44,682 nt of DNA from Nemertoderma westbladi (lineage: Eukaryota > Xenacoelomorpha > Nemertodermatida > Nemertodermatidae): NCBI GenBank assembly GCA_032718475.1, contig JAUCBJ010003259.1, positions 1 to 44,682 of the forward strand, read 5' to 3'. Below are positions 1-10,059 of this stretch, piece by piece. The notes below the pieces were generated by a model. The model was not told the origin of the DNA. It saw only the letters and a program-made list of their open reading frames with translations, and did not search any database. Both the position numbers and the translations under genes were made by a program. Positions within the stretch are counted from its first letter, which is position 1. Every line of letters starts with the position of its first letter.

Positions 1-480
1 GGGTGTCTATATTACCATGACCCGTAATATATTATCATTTTCTGATGACACGGACCCCCCCAGATTTTTTTTACAAATCTTTATCATATTGCATGGAATT
101 TGAAACTCACCATGGTTGTTACCATGAAGCCGGAATTTTCGATTTCGCCTTTAAATTTTTTTAATAAGCGTTTTTAAAAAGCAGAAAAGTGTCTTTTGCG
201 AAATCGCACCGTCCGTATCATTACCATTCTTCATATTTGTCGTATTTTCGTCTGAATTTCGTTGAGAAACAGCTGAGATATAGGCGTTCAAATATTGCAA
301 GAAGTATTGTTCGCTGCAGGCCATTTATTCTGTTTAATAAATACACAAAATTCTAGAATGTGTTATTTATTTTATGAGTTGGTTGACAACAGCGGTATTC
401 CTATCCAATATATCTATTGCGTAGCTATTCATACATTAAACAAAATGTTCCAGAACATCGTGTATTTATTAAATTTATTC
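1..480. repeat. Dispersed repeat, copy 1
   Basis: This stretch is closely repeated at 4795-5165 (same orientation) and 5165-5290 (inverted, corresponding to about 345-460 here). Shared landmarks are the run of C after 'tgacacgga', 'gaagccggaattttcgattt', 'gagaaacagctg' and 'ggcgttcaaa'. It ends near a TTCCAGAA site followed by a 'gtatttattaaattt' tract that recurs at 4484-4515. No coding potential is convincing. It is probably part of an unclassified transposable element whose left end lies outside the window. Confidence 0.7.
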
Positions 481-569
481 GCTATTTTCGATGCGATTTT
501 ATATGAGGAAGAAGAAATGTGGCGGGGGTTGGGTTGGGATTGGCCGATTAGTTTAATTGTAAACGAGAA

Positions 570-759
570 GCTCTGGAAGCCGACAACAGAAGGGAAACCG
601 TTGGTCGTTAACGAGACTGCTCTGGAAGCCGACAACAGAAGGGAAACCGTTGGTCGTTAACGAGACTGCTCTGGAAGCCGACAACAGAAGGGAAACCGTT
701 GGTCGTTAACGAGACTGCTCTGGAAGCCGACAACAGAAGGGAAACCGTTGGTCGTTGAA
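570..759. repeat. Tandem repeat, 49-bp unit, about 4 copies
   Basis: The unit begins 'gctctggaagccgacaacag' and ends with 'ggtcgttaacgaga'. Copies start at 570, 619, 668 and 717, exactly 49 bp apart and nearly identical; the last diverges after 'ggtcgtt'. An open frame enters the first copies by chance; because 49 is not a multiple of 3 it soon meets a stop, so I do not call a gene. Confidence 0.9.
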
Positions 760-1394
760 GCGCACAGCCACTGTACAGGTTACAGTTTCATTGTGGTTCA
801 TAATATAATATCGTTGTTATGGTTGTCAGTAAAGAGTTTACACAGCATATGTTATTGCAGTTAATTGAATAGTGTTTTGTATATATATTGTCTTTGCACT
901 GTCATATCTTTTTCATAACTTTTTGCTCTTTATACAGTATATTGTTTCGACCGACATCTCCCCCTGACTTTTAGTCTCGAAGGGAAAACGACTAAACGAC
1001 TAAACCGCTAGCCACCCATTGTTTATGAACAACAATTAGTACTGAAACAGTACGAGTAGAGTACTAGTAGATAATGGTATTATTTATTTTGTTACATTAT
1101 GTCAACCTCTCAACGTTCTGGTGAATTACTCGTAACGCTGCAAGGTAACACTTGGCAGCGTTGCGGCCTATAGGATGGAACGCAGCAAAGTATTCAATAA
1201 CTCGGAAACAACTTCAGTTACCGTATTCCAGAATGTATTATTTCCATTTATATTTCACCATCTCCCTTAATACAACAACCATATTTTTATCAAGACGGAG
1301 CCCCTCCCTCCACTTAGTTTTATTTTCAAATTTCAATCATATGCTACGGAAATGTGGTATGATGATATTTCGACAACTTCTCTTACTGCTGGCA
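760..1394. other. Unassigned AT-rich stretch
   Basis: No gene, RNA gene or clear repeat structure is seen here. It holds one TTCCAGAA motif near 1226. Confidence 0.5.
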
Positions 1395-1690
1395 GAGCCG
1401 GATCTTTTAATTTATGAACTATTTCGATACAACAAGCCATTAAAAATCGTCTATTTCGAAATATTGAGTCACCTCAGTCGGCTTTATTTTTCGTCTTTGG
1501 AATGTAATCTGGATATTAATAGAACCGCCTTCATCTGCAGATTCCGAATCTGAAAACCGTTTTTAAATTTCACAAAAAATTAGCAAAAATATCATCAAAA
1601 TACTTAAGGTGTAACTTTTGAGACTTAAATCGCTATAATATGATTTATTTATCGCTATAAGGTTTTGTCTTTATTCTAGAATATTAATTA
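1395..1690. repeat. Left arm of inverted repeat flanking a LINE remnant
   Basis: Read on the minus strand, 2905-3125 matches this segment. Shared blocks include 'aatttatgaactat', 'cgatacaac', 'tagaaccgc', 'ttcatctg', 'gaatctgaaaaccgttt' and a terminal TTCTAGAA. The LINE remnant at 1732-2895 lies between the arms. The arms may belong to one element interrupted by the LINE or to two head-to-head copies. Confidence 0.6.
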
Positions 1691-2048
1691 TTATTTAGCT
1701 GGGCGTTTAAAAATCCCCATCTTGTTTCTTCATTATTATTATTATTATTATTTCAATCCGGTATAAGGCCCTGGCGGCTTTAATTAGTTAAAGGGTCGGA
1801 CGACATACTAATGATTTAACTTGCACATAAAAATACGAATCATTGTAAACTGAATCACAAGTGGCTTATGGTATAAGAAGGTAAGACAAGACAAACAATG
1901 TTCAAATATCTAGAATCTCCTGAATAAGTGACCTTCGGATATTAAAATTTACTCCACATTGTCCATAGATAATTCTCAAATGCAGTTTTATAATTCTCTC
2001 GGGGTGTTCGGGTGAGGCAGGTGCTTTTAAGTTTACTAAGACAGGACT

Positions 2049-2576
2049 TTATGGCGTATTTATATACTGCAAGAGATGTAAGACTCGGTTGTTGGATTCC
2101 CAAGAAGATATGTTATAGGTTGAGTATAATTTAAAATTACCCTGGCCAGTAATGTTCACTTCAAGTAGGTAATAGAACAGATACATTACTTTTTCATTGC
2201 CGCAATTGAATATAATTATTGTATTATATATAGTGCGACATTGGTTTCCATATATGATGTCAGATACATCTGGTATTTGGAACAAATTATTCAGGATGAC
2301 ATTTGACATCTTTGATACCCGTAGTAGGCTACGCATGGCTTTTCTTGTTGAGGGGGCAATTTCGATCATGTCTTTTGATTCTAGTGATGACGAGTCATAC
2401 AGAACACTTGGTAAACTAAGGGATCGCCATATGGTAGTCAGTACATCGATGCTCATATTATCAACAGCGAAACCCTGAGTGTTTATCATAGCGACATTCA
2501 TCCATAACTTGTTCAAAATCGTGTGTTTCAGCGCTCTCGAGTTTGATGGCAGGGGTAAGCCAATGGGTAAGCCCAT
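2049..2576 (-). pseudogene. LINE C-terminal region fragment
   Basis: This frame lies directly downstream of the reverse-transcriptase fragment on the same strand. It opens with YMGLPIG, resembling the 'YLGxxI' segment after LINE thumb domains, and carries KLW and a 'SLPSVLYDSSSLE' stretch typical of the 'P(S/V)LLYG' region. A short out-of-frame gap separates it from the upstream fragment, so at least one frameshift has occurred. The last third, beyond about 2220, looks like untranslated sequence read through by chance. Confidence 0.6.
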
Positions 2577-2598
2577 ATAACTACAAGATTGTACTGAT

Positions 2599-2895
2599 TT
2601 AATCGGTTGTTTCCCCTATAAATACTTTGTCTCCCATGATAGTGGTACCATCAGTATTAATGTTTAAGTAATTCGATTTTTTTATGTTGAATGAAAGGTT
2701 CAAGTTTGATAGAGATTCAGAGGCTAACTGTAACATATCTGTTAAATCTGAATTTATATTAGCTAAGAGAATAATGACATCAGCATACGTTATAATGCAG
2801 AATGATAAGTCATTGAGGTGGAGTCCCAGGCCGCTTTCAATTATAGAATTTACCATTTCAGCAATGTAGAAGTTAAATAGCAGTGAACTTAACAC
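2599..2895 (-). pseudogene. LINE reverse transcriptase fragment
   Basis: The 98-residue frame begins with LSSLLFNFYIAEMV, the motif found after the 'GVLQG' loop of LINE polymerases ('LSPLLFNLYI'). It then has TYADVIILLA at the catalytic box, where family members have (Y/F)ADD. The second Asp is replaced by Val (codon at 2776-2778), which should abolish polymerase activity. The following LNLSFNIKKS is the usual thumb-proximal segment. The frame stops at 2599, so this is a dead fragment. Confidence 0.75.
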
Positions 2896-2904
2896 TCATT
2901 ACGC

Positions 2905-3125
2905 GTAATTAATATATTCTAGAATGCAGTAAAAAAAACATTATAATTATATCGATTTACGTGCAAAACTTACCTTTCTATTTTGATAATATCTCCGAGG
3001 TTATTGGTGAAATTTAAAACGGTTTTCAGATTCAGAATGTACAGATGAAAGCGGTTCTAATGATATCTAGATTTAACGGCTGGTTGTATCGTAATAGCTC
3101 ATAAATTGAGAATCCGGTTCTAACA
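2905..3125. repeat. Right arm of inverted repeat flanking a LINE remnant
   Basis: Its reverse complement matches 1395-1690; see that entry. It starts with TTCTAGAA near 2918 and contains 'aaacggttttcagattcaga', the complement of the block near 1545. Confidence 0.6.
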
Positions 3126-3154
3126 ACAATGTAAAATAGTTAAATTATTATCTA

Positions 3155-3235
3155 AATCTCCCTCGCTGCGCTCGCTCGTTACGTAAATAAACTCGGGTCA
3201 TCACACTGTAAAGTGCTACTTTACACCTAATGCGA
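3155..3235. repeat. GC-rich apex and 'ctgtaaagtgctactttac' module
   Basis: A short self-complementary GC-rich segment (ctcgctgcgctcgctcg, about 3161-3180) is followed by 'atcacactgtaaagtgctac' and 'tttacac'. The second part recurs inverted at 4622-4657. It looks like a piece of the same fold-back family as the hairpin at 4624-4745. Confidence 0.5.
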
Positions 3236-3531
3236 TTGGGCTTGCTGTATTTATTTTGGGTGAAATTTATTTATTGTTTTAGTTTAAAAACCGCAATAGT
3301 TTATTAATATAAATAATGCATTTTTTGGGGATAAAGGTTTTTGAGGCCGATAAATCCGATGGGCGAGGTTACATCCACCCGGTTAGTAGAGAAGTTGTGT
3401 AAATAAGGTACCATATGTATATTGTACCAGCAAAATTGGTATTAAAAATTGTGAAATTATTAGACCAATTTCGGTTGCTCTGGAAACTAAATTGGTAACT
3501 ATCTAGAAGTGTATAGTTTAGTCTATAAACT

Positions 3532-3846
3532 GTCTATGTTGGACACACCATCCAACACTTGTTTGAACGCGTTAGACAGCACCAGGATGGGACAGCCAAT
3601 GATGGGAGCGAACAGGGTAAGGGTAAGACTGTGCACAACCACATCATGACGCACCGCGGCGAGCCCAATACACGTTGGCTGACTGACTAGCGTGAATTGT
3701 TTAAACATTTCACTGTAATTGCTAGACACCCATTGCGGCCAGTCTTGCAAAAGCTTGAAATGTATTACATCCAAACACGCAAGCCGGTTATCAATAAGCA
3801 GAAACGTGACTGGCGCAAGTTTACGGTGCTGCTTCCCAGTGGTTAG
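3532..3846 (+). pseudogene. GIY-YIG endonuclease domain remnant (Penelope-like element type)
   Basis: Translated from 3532, this frame starts VYVGHTIQHLFERVRQH, which fits the 'YIG' half of GIY-YIG nucleases followed by the conserved Arg and His. It continues with HNHIMTH and ends with KLEMYYIQTRKPVINKQ. The Glu and the 'KPxxNxQ' ending match the catalytic Glu region and C-terminus of GIY-YIG domains in Penelope-like retroelements. There is one internal stop (TAG, 3688-3690), a stop just upstream (3526-3528), and the frame ends at 3844-3846. No reverse transcriptase is seen upstream. GIY-YIG is the best reading; assignment to a Penelope-like element is inference. Confidence 0.6.
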
Positions 3847-4480
3847 TTACAGCACATACATATCTTCATTTCGTTACCTGTTACGTCCCCCTTTGGGAAT
3901 CTCTCTCTACATTTCCTGGCTTGGCCTCCAGAGAATGCCTTCAGTTGCGGGGCGAAACCTACCGATCAGCTGGCTGCCGACAGCTGATCACTGATTGCAT
4001 GCAACGTCCAGGTCTTGTTGCTTTTTAGTTTGTACATACTTTGGCAATGACATACCAACCGGTAAGGTTTTCACTCAACGTGCTTGATTAATAAATAAAA
4101 TACAATTAACGTTCAATTATCTATGGGGATAGTCACTGGGATAAAGTTTGTCTGTACCAAATCTGGGGAAAATTCCACCAATAGACACCTTGTTGCTATG
4201 TAAAATCCCTGTTGCTAAGGAAAGAAGCATGGAATTGATACTGATCCGCATAATTTATTTTTATAGCTTTTATTGTTAAAATTCACATTATTTACCGCTC
4301 AGTCAATGGGCTAGCTGTAATTAAGATCTGCCTTATTTGCCTACGTAAATGGGGATCACTGTTCTTCAATTAGTCAACCTTGTACTGTAATAAATTCTAC
4401 TCTGGGGCATTTTATTTATTTAATGAGTAGCTACGAATAGTAAAATGACATCAAGTAATTAATAATCTTAAAATATATAA
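3847..4480. other. Unassigned stretch
   Basis: No gene is seen. A TTCCAGAA site followed by 'gtatttattaaattt' at 4484-4515 marks the start of another copy of the end of the 1-480 repeat. Confidence 0.5.
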
Positions 4481-4623
4481 TATGTTCCAGAATATTGTGT
4501 ATTTATTAAATTTAATAATTAGCCTGCACTGCAGACTGTAACGGATGCAAATACCTTCACTTTTTGAACGCCCATATCTCAGCTATTTCTCAACGACATT
4601 AATTAATAACTATTTACATACTT

Positions 4624-4745
4624 GTGTGTAAAGTAGCACTTTACAGTGTGATGATCCGAGTGGCTTTGTTACACGAACGAACGTTAGTGAGTGAGTGAAA
4701 ATAAAGCCACGAGGATCACAACACTGTAAAGTACTTTGCAACAAG
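4624..4745. repeat. Imperfect hairpin, about 120 bp
   Basis: The left arm 'agtagcactttacagtgtg' to 'ggcttt' pairs with the right arm 'aaagccacgaggatcacaac' to 'gtaaagtacttt'. The apex is around 4683. The outer part is also found inverted at 3190-3230. It is non-coding and looks like a fold-back element. Confidence 0.65.
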
Positions 4746-4794
4746 TATGTATGTAGTTTTATTCCAAAATTTTAACATTACGAAATGATTGTAC

Positions 4795-5165
4795 ATATAT
4801 TACACCATGAACCGTAATATAGTGTCATTTTCTGATGACACGGACCCCCCCCCCCCAGATTTTTCTACAAATCTTTATCATATTGCTTAAAATTTGAAAC
4901 ACCACTAGTTCCACTCACCGTCGATGACCCCAAGAAGCCGGAATTTTCGATTTCGCCTTAAATTTTTTTTATAAGCGTTTTAAAAAAGTGTCTTTTGCGA
5001 AATTGCACCCTCCGTATCGTGGCTATTCTTCAGATTAGTCGTAATGCGTTGCAAGGATTCGAAATATGTAACAATATCTGAATTTCGTTGAGAAACAGCT
5101 GGGATATAGGCGTTCAAAGATTGCAAAAATTATCGTTCGCTAGATGCCATTTACTCTATTTAATA
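4795..5165. repeat. Dispersed repeat, copy 2
   Basis: Direct copy of about 10-350. It includes the same C-run (C12 here, 4845-4856), 'gaagccggaattttcgattt' and 'ggcgttcaaa'. Small insertions and deletions separate the two copies. Confidence 0.75.
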
Positions 5166-5445
5166 AATTAACAATGTTCTGGAACATTTAGTTTAAGAAT
5201 GATTAGCTACGTAATAGATATATTGGATAGGAATACCGCTGTTGCCAACCAACTCAAAATAAATAACACGTTCTAGAATTTTCTGTATTTATTAAAGAGA
5301 ATAAATTGAAGAATGGCCATGATACGGATAAAGAGAATACATTGCCTACAGCGAACGATAATTCTTGCAATCTTTGAACGCTTATATCTCAGTTGTTTCT
5401 TAACGAAATTCAGACATTGTTACATATTTGGAATCCTTGCAACGC
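5046..5445. repeat. Fold-back (inverted repeat), about 400 bp
   Basis: The left arm begins 'gcgttgcaagg' at 5046 and the right arm ends with 'ccttgcaacgc' at 5445. In between, 'gaatttcgttgagaaacagc' pairs with 'gttgtttcttaacgaaattc', and the two 'gcgaacgat' blocks pair. The loop side (5165-5290) is an inverted copy of about 345-460. The structure is explained by two head-to-head copies of the dispersed repeat. Confidence 0.75.
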
Positions 5446-5569
5446 AAGCTTTCCAATGATATGAAAACTGATCTACATTTTGCACATTTTCATGTTGTTT
5501 TCTTATCTTTGGTTACATAGTATTGTTTTTCTAACCAAAACAATAAACGATGCAAAAGTGAATTACCAT

Positions 5570-6476
5570 TGGGGGGCTAATAATTCTATTTGGGGTGCTA
5601 ATAATTCTATTTGGGGTGCTAATAATTCTATTTGGGGTGCTAATAATTCTATTTGGGGTGCTAAAAATTCAATTTGGGGTGCTAATAATTCAATTTGGGG
5701 TGCTAATAATTATATTTGGGGTGCTAATAATTCTATTTGGGGTGCTAATAATTCTATTTGGGGTGCTAATAATTCTATTTGGGGTGTTAATAATTCTATT
5801 TGGCGTGCTAATAATTATATTTGGGGTGCTAATAATTCTATTTGGGGTGCTAATAATTCTATTTGGGGTGCTAATAATTATATTTGGGGTGCTAATAATT
5901 CTATTTGGGGTGCTAATAATTCTATTTGGGGTGCTAATAATTGTATTTGGGGTGCTAATAATTCTATTTGGGGTGCTAATAATTCTATTTGGGGTGCTAA
6001 TAATTCTATTTGGGGTGCTAATAATTCTATTTGGGGTGCTAATAATTCTATTTGGGGTGCTAATAATTCTATTTGGGGTGCTAATAATTCTATTTGGGGT
6101 GCTAATAATTCTATTTGGGGTGTTAATAATTCTATTTGGCGTGCTAATAATTATATTTGGGGTGCTAATAATTCTATTTGGGGTGCTAATAATTCTATTT
6201 GGGGTGCTAATAATTCTATTTGGGGTGCTAATAATTCTATTTGGGGTGCTAATAATTCTATTTGGGGTGCTAATAATTGTATTTGGGGTGCTAATAATTC
6301 TATTTGGGGTGCTAATAATTATATTTGGGGTGCTAATAATTCTATTTGGGGTGCTAATAATTCTATTTGGGGTGCTAATAATTCTATTTGGGGTGCTAAT
6401 AATTCTATTTGGGGTGCTAATAATTCTATTTGGGGTGCTAATAATTCTATTTGGGGTGCTAATAATTCTATTTGGG
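5570..6476. repeat. 21-bp minisatellite, about 43 units, with 16-unit higher-order repeat
   Basis: The unit is close to 'tggggtgctaataattctat' plus t. Because 21 is a multiple of 3 and the unit holds no stop in several frames, long frames stay open in two + frames (heptads WGANNSI and LIILFGV) and one - frame (heptad STPNRII). Variant units (gttaat followed by ggcgtgc) occur at 5781 and again at 6117, 336 bp or 16 units apart. The next rare variant (aattgtatt) also follows seven units later in both places. This shows a larger block was duplicated. I do not call a protein: the + frame has no recognisable domain and all frames are artefacts of periodicity. Confidence 0.92.
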
Positions 6477-6479
6477 TTG

Positions 6480-7343
6480 TCGGTATGAGTAATTTGATTA
6501 TTTTTGGGGTGCAATATATTTAAATTGGGAGATGTAAATTGTTGGTGCTATATTAAGAACATTAATCATACATAACCTACAAAACAGCACCAAATGATGC
6601 GGCGAGATTGTCTAATTTTACCTATTAATAGTAGTTTACCTATTAATTATATCAAATTAATTATTAATTCCCTGAGATAAAATACAGAAAAAATAATAGA
6701 TTAAGTTGGAAAAATAATATAGATAATTGTTTCAACTATTTTGTAATAACTTTTTTCCTCAATATATAGCGGGAAAAAACGTTAAGAAGATTCCTTACAA
6801 CTGTGATTGGCCATTATTGGTGCCTTTCCTCAATAATTTACCCTCAATAAATATTTAGGTATTTTGGTGGTGTTGATCAATAACAATTTTGAAACGGATG
6901 AACTTTATGTTGAGATAAATAATAACCCTCCGGAAAATATATAAAAACTCTAAATTATTTAATTAATATGGCCGTTTTCAACCACAGTTATTCTCTCCGG
7001 GCAGTTTTAATAAGAATTTCTACACCACTAGATTCATTAACAGCGTTATAGATGGACTCTGTTTCATTAACCTCTTCAATGTAAGAATAGACACTTCTGC
7101 ACTTCCCTCACTTCGCTCGATTACCACAATGTTATTCTATTAATGTAACAACATTTCAAACTAAATATATTTAATGTTTCGAGTTTTAATATGAACGATC
7201 TTTTAATATACTTTAACAGAACCCTTCACCAGAAATAAATATTCTATACACCACCTTTCTACTGAATTGCAGTTATTGAGCAACCACCACGTGATATTTT
7301 CTTGAAGATGGTTTTATATGTAGAGTTATTTTCATCAATTCGT
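6480..7343. other. AT-rich 3' flank of the ShKT gene
   Basis: No coding sequence is recognised. On the minus strand an ATTAAA hexamer at 7207-7202, about 137 nt after the stop codon of the ShKT gene, could serve as a variant polyadenylation signal. A short GC-rich self-complementary motif (cctcacttcgctcg) lies near 7106. Confidence 0.45.
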
Positions 7344-7465
7344 CTATCCGCATTTGTTACAGGAGGTCTGACAGTGAACATACATGTAGGCTGGGTTATC
7401 TGTGCATTGGTTTTCAGCAGCCCAGTCAGCACAGTTATTGTGATCATCTTCAGCTTCAACGCAAT
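7344..7465 (-). CDS. ShKT gene exon 5 (ShKT domain 4, stop)
   Basis: The acceptor is TTACAG. The domain has six cysteines and ends two codons after the last CxxC with Gly and TAG (7346-7344). It is most like exon 4, suggesting these two are the latest duplicates. Confidence 0.82.
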
Positions 7466-9927
7466 CTGTAACAAAAGGTAATTGATAATTTTTATTCTTG
7501 AATTAATTTTTCAAATTGTATTTCCCTTTCTTTTTCAATCCTCTCATGGGAAAATCGACACAAATAACATCTGCATTTTGAAATGCAAGGCCTGTTTTAT
7601 TGACTAAGTGGCTGCTACCGGTACCGGCAAGTAAATAAGAAATATAATAATATAAAATGCCCTTAATATTTCTTTTACCTTCTCCATCGTCGCATTTGTT
7701 GCAGGAAGTTTGGCAGTGGACATACATCCAGGCTGGATTGGTTACACAGTCGCCATTAGCAGCAAACCCTGAGCAATTCTCATAGTCATCCTTATTCTCA
7801 ACGCAATCTTAGGGAAGTCATTTTATTACTATAACATTTTAATTATTTAAATCTATAAATTATTTTATAATTTCAATTTAAACTTAGTTGGCTTTTGCAA
7901 TAAGATACGTACAATATGTGCATGTGCTACTGCTGCTCACCAGTGAGTCGGTTCTTTGTCAGAGATGGAAAGTTAATTCTATTTATTTATATGTATGTTG
8001 TTAACCCCCCCCCCCCCCCCACCTTCGCCTCCCCGTACTCTTAAAAATCCTGACATTTCACTTTAAAAGCGGAGCATAAGAGCATTATTTTTTATTAAAT
8101 TATTTAGGTTAATAAAATTACGCATTTCTTGAAAAAAAACCATCTGCTTCACAACCGCTCTTTGGGTTTACTTTTTGATTATTTTTTAATAATATCAACC
8201 GAAATTCTACATCTCACAACAATTATTGATAATAAATAAGGTTTACAAACTTTCTCCATCATTGCAATAGTTGCAGGATGTCTGACAGTAGTTGTACATG
8301 AATGCTGGGTTTTCTGTGCACTGGTCATCAGCAGACCAACCTGGGCAGTTCGCGTCAAGATCGGGTCGTTCATGACACACTGAAACAATACAATGAACAT
8401 CATGTTATGACTTACAGTGACAACTAAATCATAATGGATATTGTAGTTGTTATGTGTAACTGTCACAAATAACTGAGACTTTTTGTTACTACTAATAGGT
8501 CTGCTGCATTGAAGCTGCACATTGAGATATATTCTTGCTATTTTTGCCATCACTATGCAATCCACACTTGCCGGCTTTTTGATACTTTCTGGTTGACCTT
8601 TATCAGCAACGTCTCACAAGTTACCAGACTGTACAAAGATCTGCCATTAATACTTTTCAATTTACATACCTGTCCCATCGTCACATTTGTTACACGAAGT
8701 TTCACAATTTTCGTACATGTAACCCGGGTTTGTTCCACATTGGCCATCTGCCGCCCAGCCTGGGCAATTGAAGTTGTAATCAGGTTGCTCACAGCAAGCT
8801 TCATAAAATATAAAATTATTATGTAACATAGGTCTGTATTTTTTCATGCGGGAAAAACTGAGTGAGTGTAAAATTAAAAAGTGAATATGGATGATACATT
8901 ATTTAAAAAAGAGCTTGTATGCATGTGAGCATGTAAACGTTAACATATTAATTAATCTAACTATTACGCTGAATTAACATTTCCCTTATTAACTTAATAA
9001 AACATTTCCATTTTCCTTATTGCCTTTAATAAGGTATGATAAAAGATAGGACATATATTTAGAGGTTAGGTTACAGTTTCATTTTTGAATTTCTATTCTA
9101 TTACACAGAAACTGTAAGAGCAGCACCGCCCATGAGTTTTAGTATAAAAATTCACCTATGAGTTTTAGTAGGGCCTTATTGCAATCGGCGGTAAGGTTTG
9201 GCTTCAAGTAGGACTCTTTCTACTAATGTACTGTGTGAGTCTGGGCCAAACTGTTAGTATCAAACTGTTTTTAAACAACGCGCAATTCTCGTTGCGCCAT
9301 TGCGTTGCGCCAAGTTTCATTGTGTTGCGTATTTTACAGAAAGCCGGCCTCTTGGCATTTGATTTTGTTTGCACAGACTTCTCCTAACTGATAAATGACA
9401 TGTAAAGCGGCATGTAAAGTTCTGTCCAAGGTCGTATGGACTAATGATATACAGTAGCATATGTGGGGGGCGGGGGGGGGGGGGGGGGGATTGTTGGCCA
9501 TCAGTAATATAATATGGTACAATAATACTGAAAGATATTTCCATATTTCAGTTAAATACAGTACATTGCTGAGAATTTAATTTACTTTACTTTATTTCGT
9601 TCCCTAATAAACATTTTGTATTACAAAAATCACACTCTTTTTGTACTACAAAAGTTGTCAAACTATTTAACATAATTTCCATGATCAAACATTTTGTACA
9701 AATTCATAAGAATCGAGAATATGAGAGGACTATGTTTTAAGACTACCCCCCCCCCCCCCCCCCGCCACATGATAGATTTTTTAACATGTTTCCGAAAATA
9801 ACGTAAAGATAATAATACCTGAAGAAGGTGGACTAGCTTCAGTACCTCCTTGAGCAACAAAAGTTTGAACACCACAGGATACAACATGCACCATCGCCAA
9901 GACAGTGAGACACAAGAGGATTTTCAT
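7344..9927 (-). CDS. Secreted protein with four tandem ShKT domains (five exons)
   Basis: Joining exons 9927-9819, 8798-8670, 8379-8251, 7807-7679 and 7465-7344 gives 618 nt, a complete 205-residue protein with ATG start and TAG stop. Residues 1 to about 19 are a hydrophobic signal peptide (MKILLCLTVLAMVH...). A short Ser/Thr/Pro-containing linker follows, then four ShKT domains, one per exon, each with six (first domain seven) cysteines ending in a CxxxCxxC pattern. All four introns have GT-AG ends and interrupt codons after the first base. The three inner exons are exactly 129 bp, as expected from exon duplication. ShKT domains occur in sea anemone channel-blocking peptides, but also in metalloproteases, mucus and cuticle proteins. 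The Lys-Tyr dyad of the channel blockers is not evident, so a toxin role is not implied; a secreted structural or mucosal role is equally possible. Confidence 0.85.
7679..7807 (-). CDS. ShKT gene exon 4 (ShKT domain 3)
   Basis: 129 bp with a TAAG acceptor and a GAAG|GTAAAA donor. Six cysteines; the usual PGW is SGF here (NCSGFAANGDC). Confidence 0.82.
8251..8379 (-). CDS. ShKT gene exon 3 (ShKT domain 2)
   Basis: 129 bp with a TTTCAG acceptor and an AAA|GTTTGT donor (non-consensus G at position +3 replaced by T). Six cysteines; core NCPGWSADDQC then NPAFMY. Confidence 0.82.
8670..8798 (-). CDS. ShKT gene exon 2 (ShKT domain 1)
   Basis: 129 bp with an AAG acceptor and a CAG|GTATGT donor. It encodes the first domain, which has an extra Cys directly next to the usual first one (ACCEQ), giving seven cysteines. 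The acceptor lacks a strong pyrimidine tract, the weakest splice site of the gene. Confidence 0.82.
9819..9927 (-). CDS. ShKT gene exon 1 (start codon, signal peptide)
   Basis: ATG is at 9927-9925. The exon encodes the signal peptide plus a linker ending near ASPPSS. The donor is CAG|GTATTA, leaving phase 1. The 1020-bp intron that follows contains both a poly(C) and a poly(G) tract. The start is chosen because it gives a clear signal peptide in the frame that the phase requires. Confidence 0.8.
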
Positions 9928-10040
9928 TGTGGATATTTCGAATTGAGTTTGTTGAACAGATAAACAACGTTTTGACGTTTTGTTTTAAAACTTCTAACTT
10001 TAAAAACGTTAAGTTGTGATAAGTAACTTTTTGTTTGAAG

Positions 10041-10054
10041 ATATATATATATAT
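10041..10054 (-). promoter_or_regulatory. Possible TATA element of the ShKT gene
   Basis: An alternating AT run (atatatatatatat) lies about 115 bp upstream of the start codon. The position would allow a short 5' UTR. It could equally be a simple repeat. Confidence 0.3.
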
Positions 10055-10059
10055 GATTT

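Larger units (their letters stand above)
1732..2895 (-). mobile_element. Non-LTR retrotransposon (LINE) 3' remnant
   Basis: Two minus-strand reading frames (2895-2599 and 2576-2049) hold the end of a LINE reverse transcriptase and the region after it. The + strand (ATT)7 at 1732-1752 is the (AAT)n tail expected at the 3' end of some non-LTR families. The copy is 5'-truncated near 2895, broken between the two frames, and lacks the second catalytic Asp of the polymerase motif. It has no ORF1 or endonuclease. The general class is clear from motifs; the clade (CR1/L2-like or other) is not. Confidence 0.75.

Noticed and set aside
3523-3774. 83-residue minus-strand frame
   Set aside because: The opposite strand reads as a GIY-YIG domain, which explains the sequence better.
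5480-6523. 347-residue open frame of WGANNSI repeats
   Set aside because: Two other frames across the same DNA are equally open, as expected from a 21-bp unit without stops; no signal peptide or flanking domain supports a gene.
7344-9927. Calling the ShKT protein a potassium-channel toxin
   Set aside because: The cysteine scaffold alone does not show toxicity, and the usual Lys-Tyr functional pair is not evident in the domains.
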